From: Cochliopodium minus
Lineage: Eukaryota > Discosea > Himatismenida > Cochliopodiidae
Direction of reading: 5' to 3'
Length of the DNA stretch: 25,803 bases
Assembly (NCBI GenBank): GCA_024220525.1
Contig: JAMYWO010000080.1
Span: 122,434-148,236 of the forward strand
In this document: positions 1-10,682 of the stretch, piece after piece
How the letters are laid out: each line of letters begins with the position of its first letter
Position numbering within the stretch: position 1 is the first letter of the stretch
Notes under the pieces: model-generated
Database searches by the model: none
What the model was told of the DNA's origin: nothing
Seen by the model: only the letters and a program-made list of their open reading frames with translations
Translations under genes and position numbers: made by a program

Positions 1-77
1 TTTTTTATTTTTTATTTTTTATTTTTTATTTTTTATTTTTTATTTTTTATTTTTTATTTTTTATTTTTTATTTTTTT
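1..77. repeat. (TTTTTTA)n heptamer microsatellite at left contig end
   Basis: A near-perfect tandem array of the 7-bp unit TTTTTTA starts at the first base and runs for about eleven copies. The array and the T-rich DNA after it precede a good 3' splice site (AG at 151-152), so it appears to lie inside an intron of the gene whose last exon follows. The contig probably ends here because assembly could not cross the repeat. Confidence 0.85.
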
Positions 78-152
78 GTAATTTTCAAATATTTTATTTC
101 AAATTTTTCATTTTTTTGAAATATTTTTTTTTTATTTTTTCGAATTTTTTAG

Positions 153-908
153 TTTGGAGATGGGAAGATAATTACTGATAAAAAAGATTTTTGTCAAAAA
201 ATAAAAAATAAATACAGAGTGTTCTCCTATAAAATTGGGGACAAAGATCTATCTCCATATTATTACGAAGACACCAATATGATCTTTGACACTTTTAAAT
301 CTATTTATATTAAACTAAAAGTGCCACATGTTGTGTATTTCGGAAATAAAATAATAGATCTTCCTCTCAATAACAACAATTTTCAATTTACCTCTAACTT
401 TGAGGATTGGGTCAGTAAAACAAAAAGTTTTTTGGAAAATGAAAAAGATGAAGATGAAGACGAAGAAGATAATTCTTTTTTTGAGGACACCGAAGAAGAA
501 GAATGGACTGATGATTCCTTACATTTTTCTAGTGAGGAGTCTGTCGTAAAATCTCATGCTAAATTTGGATCAAAAAAAGTGCCTTACAATATGGAGATGT
601 TTGAAAAAAAAAAGAATTTCTCAGTTTATACATTCCCATTGGAGGTAGAAACAAAACCCACTAGAATGGTTGATGTAAAAATCAAAAAAGCACCTCCCCA
701 AAAACAAAAGCCTCAAGTAAAACTGTTACCAAAAAAGATAGAAGAGACAAAAAAAGTAAAAGTAAAAGAGATTCTGAAAAAAAAGTTAATAAAAGTGAAA
801 AAAGTGAAGCCAAAAAAGATAGATCAACAAAAGAAAAAATATGACGATGATAGTGATGACAGCTTCATTGAAAGAAAACCAAAATACAATCCAAAAAAGA
901 AAAAATAA
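153..908 (+). CDS. 3' terminal exon of an unrecognised acidic/lysine-rich protein (5' partial)
   Basis: The open frame runs without stop from the 3' splice site (T-rich tract then AG at 151-152) to TAA at 906-908, giving 251 residues of a C-terminus. No in-frame ATG lies near its beginning, so earlier exons lie off the contig. The first ~100 residues look folded and start with FGDGKIITDKKDF. Then follows an acidic stretch (Asp/Glu runs around residues 97-120), and a strongly basic lysine-rich tail with many KK(I/V)K motifs, ending in KPKYNPKKKK. I do not recognise the family. The acidic-then-basic tail is typical of nuclear or nucleolar proteins, which is only an inference. The downstream neighbour, HRD1, is convergent, with 44 nt between the stop codons. 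Confidence 0.7.
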   Translation, partial: FGDGKIITDKKDFCQKIKNKYRVFSYKIGDKDLSPYYYEDTNMIFDTFKSIYIKLKVPHVVYFGNKIIDLPLNNNNFQFTSNFEDWVSKTKSFLENEKDEDEDEEDNSFFEDTEEEEWTDDSLHFSSEESVVKSHAKFGSKKVPYNMEMFEKKKNFSVYTFPLEVETKPTRMVDVKIKKAPPQKQKPQVKLLPKKIEETKKVKVKEILKKKLIKVKKVKPKKIDQQKKKYDDDSDDSFIERKPKYNPKKKK

Positions 909-952
909 TTAAAAACAAAATTTTTTTTTGAAACTTTTTTTATTTTTTTGAA

Positions 953-2469
953 TTAATTATCCTCTTCCTCATCGATTTGAAGGTTAGAAGATCCAGAAAA
1001 CTTCATCACTCTTCTCCTTCTGATTTCATTCATGTCAAGACCAGAGGAATCATCCAAATTATCTTTTGGTTGTATTGTCTGTTTTCTCTCTATTACAGGA
1101 GTGACATCTTCCTTTCCACTTTAAAAAATTAAAAAAATGAAAAATAAATAAAATTTAAAATCGAAAAAGAACAAATTTAAATTCAAAAATAAAAATAAAA
1201 AATAAATAATAAATATTCTTACGTATCAATATCTTCTTTATCTTCTTTTGTATCTACAGGAGTGCTTTGTTTTTCGACTTGCTCCATGATGAACTCCTGC
1301 AAGAACTGGAGTTGACCTTGAAGCTGCTTGAATTGCCTCTCATGAGAATTCATCCTCTCCTCAATGGCCTGGAGCTTCTCAATGGCGTCATACAAGTCAA
1401 GGGGACCGTCTTTGTTAAGGAGATTTTGGTGATTGTTAAAAAGATGATCAACATTATCACTGTCATGTTGATGATTATGATTGTTGTTAACATTTTGGTT
1501 GCCGCCAAAATTTAAATTAAGATTATTATTTCCGTTGTTAATAATATTTCCGTTGTTATTTACATTTAGAAGATTTCCAAAGTTGATATTATTAATTCCG
1601 TTATTGTTTCCCATGTTGTTGTTTTGCATGACTTGTTGGAGGAGGTTGAAAATCTGTTGGTTGTTTTGGTTGGGGAGCTCGTCTACCATGAGGGGCGCTC
1701 TGCAGAGAGGGCAGTTGAGGGAGCTTTCCAAGTATGTTGTCAAGCAATGTTTGTGCATGATGTGTTGACAAGGTAATTTCTTGGCATTCAACATTTCTTC
1801 TCTGCAAACAATGCAAGTACCTTTAAATAAAATTTTTTTTTTGATTGTTTTAATAAATTTTATTTATTTTTAAACGTTTTTTTTATTTTTTATTTTTTAT
1901 TTTTTATTTTTTATTTTTTATTTTTTATTCTTTATTTTTTATTTTTTTATTTTTTTATTTTTTTATTTTTTTATTTTGTTTATTATTTGTTTTACCTTCT
2001 ACACGTTGTATGTCTTCCAATGTGGCATCAGGGAAACGGACGTTCATTTCTGCGACAGCTTTTCTGTATTTTTTGAGTTTGATCCAACTTGTATAGAATT
2101 TTCCCCATGCCATATATACACTTCTTATCATGTACAAAGGTAAACCTAACAAGAAAAAATGTCAAAAAAAAAAAAAACAAGAAAAATTCATTTAATTTTA
2201 TTAAAATAATGAATAAAAATAAAAAAAAGAATAAAAATATCATTATAAATTGGATTAAAATTAAAAATAAATAGATAGAATAAAAATATCATTATAAAAT
2301 GAAATGAAATGAAAAATATCAATTTAAAAGTCAAAAAAAGACGAAATATTCACAATAAAAAGTTAAATTGAAAAAATTAAAATAATGAATAAAATTATAA
2401 TGAAAATATCAAGATAAAATAAATGAATAAAAATTTGAATAAATCAAAAAATTAGTCAAAAAATAAAAT

Positions 2470-2503
<34 letters not shown>

Positions 2504-3748
2504 AAATAAAATAAAATAAAATATGCCAAAATAAAATAAAATAAAAAATAAGAAAAGAATTACCATAATATTTAAACAACAAGCCAAAGAAAGCGTTGTA
2601 GATCAACATCTTGAAAGTGTTGCTGGCAAACTCCAAGTAGATCAAGTACTCTCCCTTTCTCTCCCAAGTTCTGTCAGAAGACAAAGAAATCAAAACAAAG
2701 GCATACTTGACAGAAATAGTGACGACAGCAACAAACAAAAGAGCGTATTCGAAGCCGAACAAGATTTGAATGGATGCCCCTTCGTTGGAGATCGTGTAGA
2801 TTGCGTAGGTGATGAATGAAAGGTCAGAGAGAAAGAGGACGAGTAACAATACTAACATTTTCACGTATGTCATTTTGTCGTTTGGTGGAAGTTGTTCCAT
2901 CTTTATTTAAATTATAAAAAATAAGACAAAGTAAAAAAAATGATCAAAAAAAAATAAACAATGAAATCTAAAATAAGTTGAATAAAAAATAAAAATTAAA
3001 AAATAAAATAAATAATAAAAGTTTATTACAGAACAAAATATTTAAAAAAATAAAATAAGAAATGAGAATGATTTAATTGATAAGATAGTATCTTTTGTTG
3101 ATCCAAATTATGGAGAAGTTTAAATTCTCACAACTAAATTGTTTCAAAAATTAAGATGTGTTAAAAAAAGAATATATTAGTTTTTAAAAGGTGATTAAAG
3201 TTAAAAATATCGTCTTAATAAAAAGGGATAAGTTAATTTTATATTTGAGAAATGTTTCCTTACAAAATTGATTCTTTGTTCCAACATCCAATGAAATATT
3301 TTGAAGAATAACATTATTGCTATATAAAAGATGAAATTTGTTGAAAATTCTCCTCTGAAGATAGTCATCAGCAACAATATCTCCATCATACTTGATTTTA
3401 TATTATCTTGCACTGATTCCTTTTCTATATCTGTCAATTCTCCAAAGAAGATGTATTTTAAAAGTTGCCCAAAAGAGAGTAATGTCAATATGAAAAAATT
3501 TCCAATTATCTTTTTAAAATTAGGTTAAATATTTCCTTATAATTCGTATATATCAATATAAAGTGATTATTATGAGTGATAAAATATATCTTTCAAATTT
3601 TGATTTATTTTTTTACCAATGATGCAATTTTGGATGAATATAAATACACCAATACTGGGAAAAATTGATATTTTGTGTAATAGGCATAATATAATGTGCT
3701 TCCAGTCAATGCCAATGAAGAAAGTGCATATACTTTGTATGAATTCAT
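953..3748 (-). CDS. HRD1: HRD1/synoviolin-type ER membrane RING-H2 E3 ubiquitin ligase, six exons
   Basis: Exons in transcript order: 3748-3617, 3509-3264, 2900-2564, 2145-1996, 1820-1223, 1118-953. They total 1,629 nt (542 residues) and all phases match. HRD1 ubiquitinates misfolded proteins during ER-associated degradation. The N-terminus (MNSYKVYALSSLALTGSTLY) closely resembles animal HRD1, followed by a multi-spanning hydrophobic region to about residue 245. The cytosolic RING-H2 has ligands C291, C294, C306, H308, H311, C314, C325 and C328. Next come an Asn-rich stretch (354-409), a coiled coil (about 432-473) and the conserved C-terminal MNEIRRRRVMKF. The start is fixed by an in-frame TAA immediately before the ATG. 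An overlapping open frame at 3570-3773 is a shadow; the real exon 1 uses another frame. The two long introns (2146-2563, 2901-3263) hold only A/T-rich DNA. Confidence 0.96.
1877..1978. repeat. (TTTTTTA)n array in HRD1 intron 4
   Basis: About 100 bp of tandem TTTTTTA and TTTTTTTA units fill most of the intron between the HRD1 cytosolic-linker exon and the RING exon (intron 1821-1995). On the HRD1 sense strand it reads as A-rich. It is the same unit as at the two contig ends. Confidence 0.85.
2462..2525. repeat. A-rich (AAAAAAT)n-like array in HRD1 intron 3
   Basis: Irregular units of AAAAAAT, AAAAAT and AAAAT lie in the intron between exons 3 and 4 of HRD1 (2146-2563). The orientation is opposite to the array at 1877, so the heptamer family occurs in both orientations within one gene. 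On the HRD1 sense strand this copy is T-rich. Confidence 0.6.
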
Positions 3749-4044
3749 TTATATTTGAATTGTTATTTGACACAAGGTTGATAGCCTTTCAATTTTCTTT
3801 TATTTTTAGATTTATTATTTTTGTGAAAATTAATTATACTTAAAAATGTGACTCATAAATAGCATAAAAAGGAGATATGGATCAACAGATTGAAAAAAAT
3901 GAAAATCTCTTTTCAACAAATTAAATTTAAAACTAACTGAATGAAAAATAATTATTTAAAAGAAGATCTTAACAAAAGATTTGATTAGCATGATATCCCT
4001 ATAATAAAAATTTAAAATCAAAAAAAAAAATTTGGAAGAAACAA
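3749..4044. promoter_or_regulatory. Divergent intergenic spacer between HRD1 and the presequence-bearing membrane-protein gene
   Basis: These 296 nt separate two start codons pointing away from each other, so they must hold both promoters and 5' UTRs. The sequence is mostly A/T with scattered mixed-sequence islands. I see no recognisable core-promoter element that stands out from background, and no RNA gene. Confidence 0.45.
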
Positions 4045-6272
4045 ATGTTTAACAAATTAAAGAAGATCAAATTCACAAATATAATCAATAACAAAACTAT
4101 ATTTAAATCAAAAGGATACAGCAGATCCTTCTTCTCCTTCCTCAAAAAAGCACCAAAAGAAGTGATAGATCCAAAACTACCAAAATTAGCATTATATCAA
4201 GAATATGCCCTATCAGGATGGTCAAAGAAAGATTTATTTTTTTTGACATTGATAGTAGGAATAGGAGGATATTCTACATATAGTACATTTACAGAACATA
4301 CACACGAAAATCTTGAGAATATCAAAAAACAATTGTGTTCGAGTGATGTAGAGGAATTGAAAAAGACATTGGAGAATTTTCTTCAGAAAACAATGGGTGC
4401 CGGGGATTGTGGTGCGTTGTATATAGAATATGGGATATTGGATAAAGTGATGGAATTGTTATTACACAAAAACATAGAAATAAGAAAAGATGCTGTAAGG
4501 ATGATTATATCATTTAAAAGAGGATATTTTTGAAATAATTTTATAAACAATCAATTATACTTTAGGAATGTTTATCATTTCAACCCAATTTAAATATAAA
4601 GGGTTATTGAGATTATGAAAGAATTTTATATTATAGATTAACAGCAAGTTGAAGAAAAATTTTAATTTTTTTAGAAAATAATTTTGATTAATATATTAAT
4701 TTAATTCATACATCAAAACTTTAAAACAATAAAAAAATCATTTTGTCAACCTTTTTAAAAATGAATTCAAAAATAATTTGAAAATCATTGATATACCTCC
4801 CAATTAAAAAAGCATCATTGTTAATTCATCTCTTTATTTTTGATTAGTGGAGGGTAATAGCCGATCTCAAAAACCTTCACAGTTGTAACAAATACATAGA
4901 AAAAAATTTGGAAAGATTGATTTCCATTTTCACCAACGAATTCAAAAAGTACGAGAAGAAGAACAGCAAGATCGACATCTATTACGAATTTGTGACCATG
5001 ATAAACGCGTTCAGTCAATTGATCAACAACAAAAAGGTGGATGACTCATTGATCGATTATATCTGTGGTATTGAATTGGATGCTTACACAGCGGGGATTT
5101 ATTTGCAAATTCTCAGTCATTTGGCAAAAAACAAGGAGAATGCTTACAAGTTTAAGGGTGAATTGCACCGTATTTTGATGTTGGGCCAGCACGAAAATGA
5201 TCATTATTACTCCAAAGTTGCTTTGAAAAGAGTTATGGATGCTATCATTGAAAAAGAAGGGTCATTGGGTATAAATTTTTTTTTAAAAACAATAGTTGTT
5301 TTGATAGATTTCATAAATTTTTTTTTAAACTTTTATTAAACAAAATTTATATTTTTGGAGAATTTGTTTTTCTCAATTATTTTGTTTCAACATTCTTTCA
5401 AACTAATTCTTTATTCCATTAGAAAATGTAAATCTTAGCGAAAAAGAACTTTCTGCATCTTTGAAAATCGCAGAATTGGAGGACAAATCGGTAGAATCAT
5501 TCTTCAAAAAATTTTCATTTGAAATCCCCTTCAATATGGACCCTTCGTTGTTCGGGGTTGTCGCAGCAGTGGGCATTGCAGTCCCATGGAGTTTGATAAG
5601 ATCTTCTTTTAGATTGGTTCCTAACAGAGGATTAAATCAAGCAATGCCATTAATAACTCAATCTGTTATTCGTGCAGTAGCAGGAACTGGTAAAATAAAA
5701 AATTTTAAATAAAAAAAGTTTAACTAACTTTTTTTTTTTGAATTCATTTCATTTTAATATCATGTTTTTTCTTTCAGTTGTTTTCACTGTTGCTGACGAA
5801 TTTACACAAAACAGAAGAGTTTATTTCCCTAGCTCTATTAATGAGAACCATGCTATCAACATCCTCGGAAACATCGCTCAATCTTTGTCTATTGTGATGG
5901 TTTGGAAATATACTCCATATGCTCTCTTCCCTGGATTTTTTTCAGGTAAAAATTTTCATTTATTTTTTAATTGTTTCTTATTTTTTTAATTTCAAAAATA
6001 TTATTTTTTTTAAAGGACTCTTCAACGAGAGATACATGCCTATGTTCAGAAGGTTAGCGGAGAATATCTTTGATCAAATGATGGGTCAACAAAAAGCTCA
6101 GATGAAGAAGCAACTTCAAGAACAACAATCTTTGAATGCTCAAAATATTAACATCGATGAAGCTTACAAAAGAAACGAGCAGTTTAAACGTATTGCTTCT
6201 GGTGAATCCAATGATTCTGACACTGAAGTTTCTTCACAAAATGATAGTGAAAACAAAAATCCTAAAAACTAA
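4045..6272 (+). CDS. Unrecognised helical-repeat membrane protein with presequence-like N-terminus, five exons
   Basis: Exons 4045-4494, 4848-5268, 5423-5689, 5778-5945 and 6016-6272 join in phase to 520 residues. Residues 1-38 contain no Asp or Glu and many Lys/Arg (MFNKLKKIKFTNIINNKT...), as in a mitochondrial targeting presequence. A hydrophobic segment follows (about 64-80). Residues ~85-310 are amphipathic helices resembling armadillo/HEAT repeats (for example NIEIRKDAWRVIADL across the first splice junction). Residues ~330-435 are hydrophobic with likely membrane spans (SLFGVVAAVGIAVPWSL). The tail, from ~455, is Gln-rich, charged and polar. I cannot name a family. An organelle-membrane protein with an ARM-like soluble part is an inference. 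The 353-nt first intron holds nothing recognisable. Confidence 0.8.
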
Positions 6273-6449
6273 TTTATTAATTTTTTTTAAATTTTATTTT
6301 ATTTTATTTATTTTTTTATTAAAAAAATTTTTAAAATGTTTCTTTTGTTTGCCAAACAAATCATAAGAATGAAGAGAGATTCGTTTTTTAAATTATTATT
6401 CAATCATCAAGTGGACATCATCAAAATAAAAAAAAAAAATAATAAAAAA

Positions 6450-9109
6450 ATGAAGAGAAAAAATTTGGAAAGTGAGACCAATACTACTATTAAACAAAGC
6501 AAAGAAAAGAATTTGGCTGAGAATCTATCCAAATCCACAGATAGAAAATTGAGGAGGAAAGATAGGAGGGTAGAATTTCACAATAAGAAGAAAAACAGAA
6601 AAAATAACGAACTGCAATCAAATACAGAGAATAAAAATGAGATGGATATTACACCCAATAAAGCAATTAATGAAATAGATAGTACCATACAAAATACAAA
6701 CGATCCTAACGATCAAAATCAACCAAAAAATGAAGAAAAGAAGAAGAAAAAAATAAAATTGATAAAAAATGAAGAAAAGGCACCTAAATGGATGGTGAAT
6801 GGCAAAATCATTGGTGATGAGATCAAATCTGTCGAGATATTGAAGGATATAGTATCTCCCTCTTTATATAATGCCCTGGTGGAAAAGATGAAGTTGGAAA
6901 ATATCTTTCCAGTTCAATCTGAAGTAATTCCCACATTGATAAAATCATTCGATGGCATAGCAAACGATGTGGTAAAAAAAAAAAAAAGAAAAAAAATTTA
7001 TTTTCTGTAAAAATGAAATACATTCATCTTTTTTTGAATTAAATTTACAATATGGTCAATGAATGATTCATTTTAAAAAATATATTTTTTTTATTGGTAG
7101 ACATGTCCAAGATTTACAACTTTGTTAGCGGATATTAATTATTAGCTTACCAAATTAAACTGTTGTAAACTTTTGAACATCTCTATTTTATTGGAAATTA
7201 ATAAAAAATAATTAAAATAATTAATAAAAAAATAATTAAATAAAAAACTCAAAAAATTTTTCAAAAGGTTGTTTGTGCGCCAACAGGAAGCGGTAAAACA
7301 TTGTCCTTTGCAATACCCATTCTCCATGCACTCGAAGGACTTTTACCAAGAACGCTGAGAGCACTCATCATCTTGCCAACAAGAGATTTGGCCGTACAAG
7401 TGTACAATGTATTCAACCAGGTAGCTTCTTGTTTGGGGTTGAAGGTTTTTCCTGCTTGTGGTTTGTTTAGCTTTGAAGAGGAGCAAAAACACTTGGTTTT
7501 TTCTAAAAATGATGGTGATGATCTTAGTTTTAGCGAGGTTTCTGGTAAAATTTTTTTTCTTTGCATTTCTTTGCATTTTATTTTTTTAGACTTAAATTTT
7601 TTCCAAATGATAAATTTTTTTTCTAAAATTTTTTAAATGAAATTCCTGTCTTATTTCTTTTTCTAAAATTTTTCATTTTCAAATTATTTAAATTTATTCC
7701 TGACGATAAATCATTTTTTCCAAAATTTTTTAAAAACAAAATTCCTGTCACATTTATTTTTATTTTCTTGAAATTATTAATATTTATTATTTAGATTTTT
7801 TCAAAATAACTTTTTTATTATTTTTAATGTCATATTTTTGTTTTAAAAAATTATTGGGATTGTTTTGTTTTTGTTGATTTAAATTTCTTAATTTTTAAAT
7901 TTTTAATGTAATATATTTGTTTTTAAAAATTATATTGGTAGATTTTATTTATTTCTTTTTTTGATAGGAAGGTGCTCTTCTGACATATTGATTTGTACTC
8001 CGGGTAGATTGATTGACCACTTGAACTTCACCAAAGGATTTACTTTGGAATATCTCCGCTTTTTAGTGTTGGACGAAGCTGATCGTCTCATGAACCAATC
8101 ATACGGAAATTTTCTTTCCAAAGTTTTGAAACATTCTTTTATAAGGTCTTTTTATCTATTTTTTTATTTTTATTTTTTTTATTTTAATTTTTTGATTTTT
8201 CATTTATTTTATTTTTATTTTTATTTATATTTTTTATTATTCATGTTTTTTATTATATATTTATTTTTTAATTTTTAGTGAAGGATCTGGAGGTATGATC
8301 AACCAAGGAAATTTTTCAAAGCTCAGTGTCAGAAACACCCGCCCCTACAACCAAAACTTCCACCGCTCCTATTCTCACCTCCCCTTACAAAAACTCATTT
8401 TCAGTGCCACCATTTCTCAAAACCCCAAAGGACTAAAGGTGAAAAAAAATTTGTCAATCACTTTATTAAATTAATTATTTTTTTATTTATTTTTAGTAAG
8501 ATTAATTTTTTTTGAAATATTTTTATATTTTTTTTTTTTTGATTTTCTACTTTTTTTATTGTAAATAATTAATTAATTATTTAATTTTATTTTAATTTCA
8601 TTTTTTTGAAAAATTTGTTTTAATTTTTATTTTAAAATTTTTTTTTTTAATTTTAATTTATTACTTTTATTTTTTTATTTTAATTATAAAATTTAAGGAT
8701 CTCAGTTTGAACAATCCAATCTATTTTTCAAGTGCTCCTGAAGGAACTTACAAACTCCCTTCAAGCTTACAAGAGTTCCGAGTCATCTGCGAGCCTAATG
8801 AGAAAGTGCTTGCCCTCTCCATCCTTTTAACTGACTACATTGAAGAGAAAGAACAAGTTAATATTTTTTTTTATTTTTTATTTTTTATTTTTTATTGTTT
8901 ATTTTTGATTTTTTGATTTTTTATTTCAAATTTCAAATTTCAAATTTCAAATTTCAAATTTTTTATTTTTTATTTTTTTATTTTATTTTTATTTTTTTTA
9001 ATTTTTTTTGATTTTTTGTTTTTTATTTTTTATTTTTTATTTTATTTACTTTTTATTTACTTTTATTTTTTTTACATTTTTATTTATTTTTTGATAGGTT
9101 TTGGTTTTC
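6450..9109 (+). CDS. DDX51: DDX51/Dbp6-type DEAD-box RNA helicase, 3' end missing
   Basis: Exons 6450-6971, 7268-7544, 7968-8145, 8279-8438, 8698-8856 and 9098-9109 give 436 residues before the frame meets an N at 9110. Dbp6/DDX51 helps assemble the 60S subunit in the nucleolus. A lysine-rich N-terminus (1-~110) precedes FPVQSEVIP (Q-motif-like region). The motifs are I PTGSGKT (179-185), Ia PTRDLA (211-216), Ib TPGR (277-280), II DEAD (302-305) and III SAT (368-370). [15 protein letters not shown] is close to animal DDX51. The second RecA domain starts (VLVF, 433-436) and stops: motifs V and VI are absent. What follows on this strand is antisense to the Sel1 gene. In-frame ATGs at 6336 and 6369 are alternative starts; 6450 was chosen because the preceding sequence looks like 5' UTR. 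Confidence 0.9.
8924..8958. repeat. (TTTCAAA)5 heptamer array in a helicase intron
   Basis: Five perfect copies of TTTCAAA lie inside the intron 8857-9097, immediately followed by TTTTTTA-type units. The unit differs from the dominant repeat but keeps the same 7-bp period. Confidence 0.9.
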
Positions 9110-9110
9110 N
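9110..9110. other. Ambiguous base (N), probable assembly join
   Basis: This is the only N in the window. The helicase frame on the plus strand is interrupted here, eleven bases into its sixth exon plus one. The Sel1 gene on the minus strand has its last recognisable coding base at about 9131. A scaffold or read join is the simplest reading. Confidence 0.65.
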
Positions 9111-9124
9111 ACAGTGTTTTAAAT

Positions 9125-10596
9125 TTATACAGCAAGATTATTGTATCCATTGGAATCTCCCAAAGAGATAGCCTAATAAAAAAAAAATTTTTTTTGATAA
9201 TTTTAAAAAATTTAAAAAAAAAAAAAAATTTACTTTTTGGTAAAGAAAAATGCTTTTTTGAATGTTTTTTTCCAAAATTTGCAGATTTTCTCCATTATTC
9301 TCCGTAATTGTATCTTGAATTTTACCTTCTTCTCCAAGACCGAGGCCAATGTTGTTGACTCCAAAAGATTCGTTCAAATTGTTCTTTGATTCGTTCAAAT
9401 TGTCATGAAGATAATTATTTTGATAAATCTTTGTTTTTTTAAATATTTAAAAAAAATTTAAAAAATTTGGAAAAAAAAAAGAAATTTCAAATTTTTTTTA
9501 TTTATTTATCTTTACACTAGCACAATTAATCATTGCATTTGTGTTCCCTAGTTCTATTGCCATTTCATAATAATGTAGAGCAAATTTGATATCGATAGTT
9601 AATGTTTCGCAACCATAATGATACAAACAACCCACTTTAAAAAGAGGGAGAGAGATAAAAGAAATTTTAAAAAATTAAAGAAAAATTCATTACAGTGGAA
9701 CATGGAATTACTATTTCCCTTTCCTATTGCATCTTTAAACAATTTTATTGCTTCTTCAATTTTTCTACCTTTCATTAAAAAATTTTAAAATAAAAAAATA
9801 TTTAATTTAAAAAAAAATTAATAAAAAAAATTAAACTTTTTTGATAAATTAGAGCCAAATAATTCATGGAGTTTGAATCTCCAATACTTATCGCCCGATT
9901 CAAAAACTCCATCGAATTATTTGTGTTTCCTTCCTCGGAATATATGATCCCCAACAAATACCAACAAAGTCTCTTCTCTTTCTTTTTCATTTTAAATTGA
10001 TTATTGCTGTCTAATTCGTTTTCTAGTTCTTTCAATATTTCGAAAGCTTTTTTCTTGTCTTGTTGTAGAGCGGAAATTCCAAAATATAGGAGGATCGCTT
10101 CCGACAGTTTTGATCCTTTCTTCATCGATTCTATCAACAATTCTCCTCCCTTCTTTTTGTCTCTCATACAGTTGATGCCAAAATAAAAATTCCATCCATG
10201 AATCAATTCATTCCCTTTTTATAATAAACAATCTATAAAAAGAGGAATTGATGTCAACAGTTTGTTGTGAAAGATATAAATCCTTTCAAAATCTATTTAT
10301 TATACTCAAATTGTCCATTAAATCTATCTTTACCGTACATCTGTCTTTGGAAATTCATTTGTATCACTCCCAATTTCTCTTCGTATAAAATCTTTTGTAT
10401 ATTCATATGCTCGATTATTCCCTTCAACGAAAAGATCTCTTCCCTATATTTCTCATTTTCTTTTCTCAATCTCCTCAATTCATCTTTGGCTTCTAAATCA
10501 TTTGCTGAGATAATAATTTGGTGGAAATATAATCAAGAATGAAAGATATAAAGATATAATCAAGTACATACCATTTATATATTCACAATTATTCAT
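9125..10596 (-). CDS. Coiled-coil plus Sel1-repeat protein, 3' end possibly truncated
   Basis: Exons in transcript order: 10596-10572, 10504-10334, 10214-9837, 9768-9694, 9634-9516, 9428-9234, 9172-9131. The phases agree throughout and give about 335 residues. Residues ~10-60 are a charged coiled coil (DELRRLRKENEKYREEI). From ~66 onward come Sel1-type TPR-like repeats, such as YGNELIHGWNFYFG, FLNRAISIGDSNSMNYLALI and LGCLYHYGCETLTIDIKFAL. Such repeats act as protein-interaction scaffolds; the partner here is unknown. The last exon (AISLGDSNGYNNLA) repeats the pattern of the earlier AISIGDSNSMNYLA. After it the sequence reads either Val-stop (TAA at 9127-9125) or a 5' splice site (GTATAA) leading into the N at 9110, so the C-terminus is uncertain. 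The first exon has only 25 nt. Confidence 0.85.
9367..9403. repeat. 21-bp direct duplication inside the Sel1-protein coding exon
   Basis: A 16-base identical segment occurs at 9367-9382 and 9388-9403, with a 21-bp period. On the minus strand it encodes two similar heptapeptides (NLNESKN, NLNESFG) in the linker between Sel1 repeats, so the duplication keeps the frame. Confidence 0.8.
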
Positions 10597-10682
10597 TTTT
10601 TTTTATTTTTATTTTCAAAATGTTTTCAGCTAAAGAGAAAAAAAAGATTTTTTAAATTAAACTTTAATAATATATGTTTTTC

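Noticed and set aside
219-908. Separate gene starting at GTG (219)
   Set aside because: Eukaryotic genes rarely start at GTG, and the same frame is open back to a good 3' splice site at 151-152, so this is a terminal exon.
3570-3773. Hydrophobic 67-residue open frame on the minus strand beside HRD1
   Set aside because: The neighbouring frame of the same DNA encodes the true HRD1 first exon (MNSYKVYALSSLALTGSTLY, 3748-3617), with matching phase and strong family resemblance; the longer open frame is a shadow.
7101-7149. Possible cryptic exon in the first helicase intron (after a TTGGTAG-like 3' splice site)
   Set aside because: Every frame stops quickly without a usable 5' splice site, and joining 6971 directly to 7268 gives [14 protein letters not shown], which fits the DEAD-box family without an insert.
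8160-8278. Tyr/Phe-rich hydrophobic extension of the helicase frame
   Set aside because: This is read-through of a T-rich intron: a 5' splice site at 8146 and a 3' splice site at 8278 join frames exactly.
9111-9307. Continuation of the helicase exon on the plus strand after the N
   Set aside because: The residues do not match helicase motifs V or VI, and the same DNA on the minus strand encodes Sel1-repeat exons in phase with the upstream gene, so the plus-strand frame is antisense.
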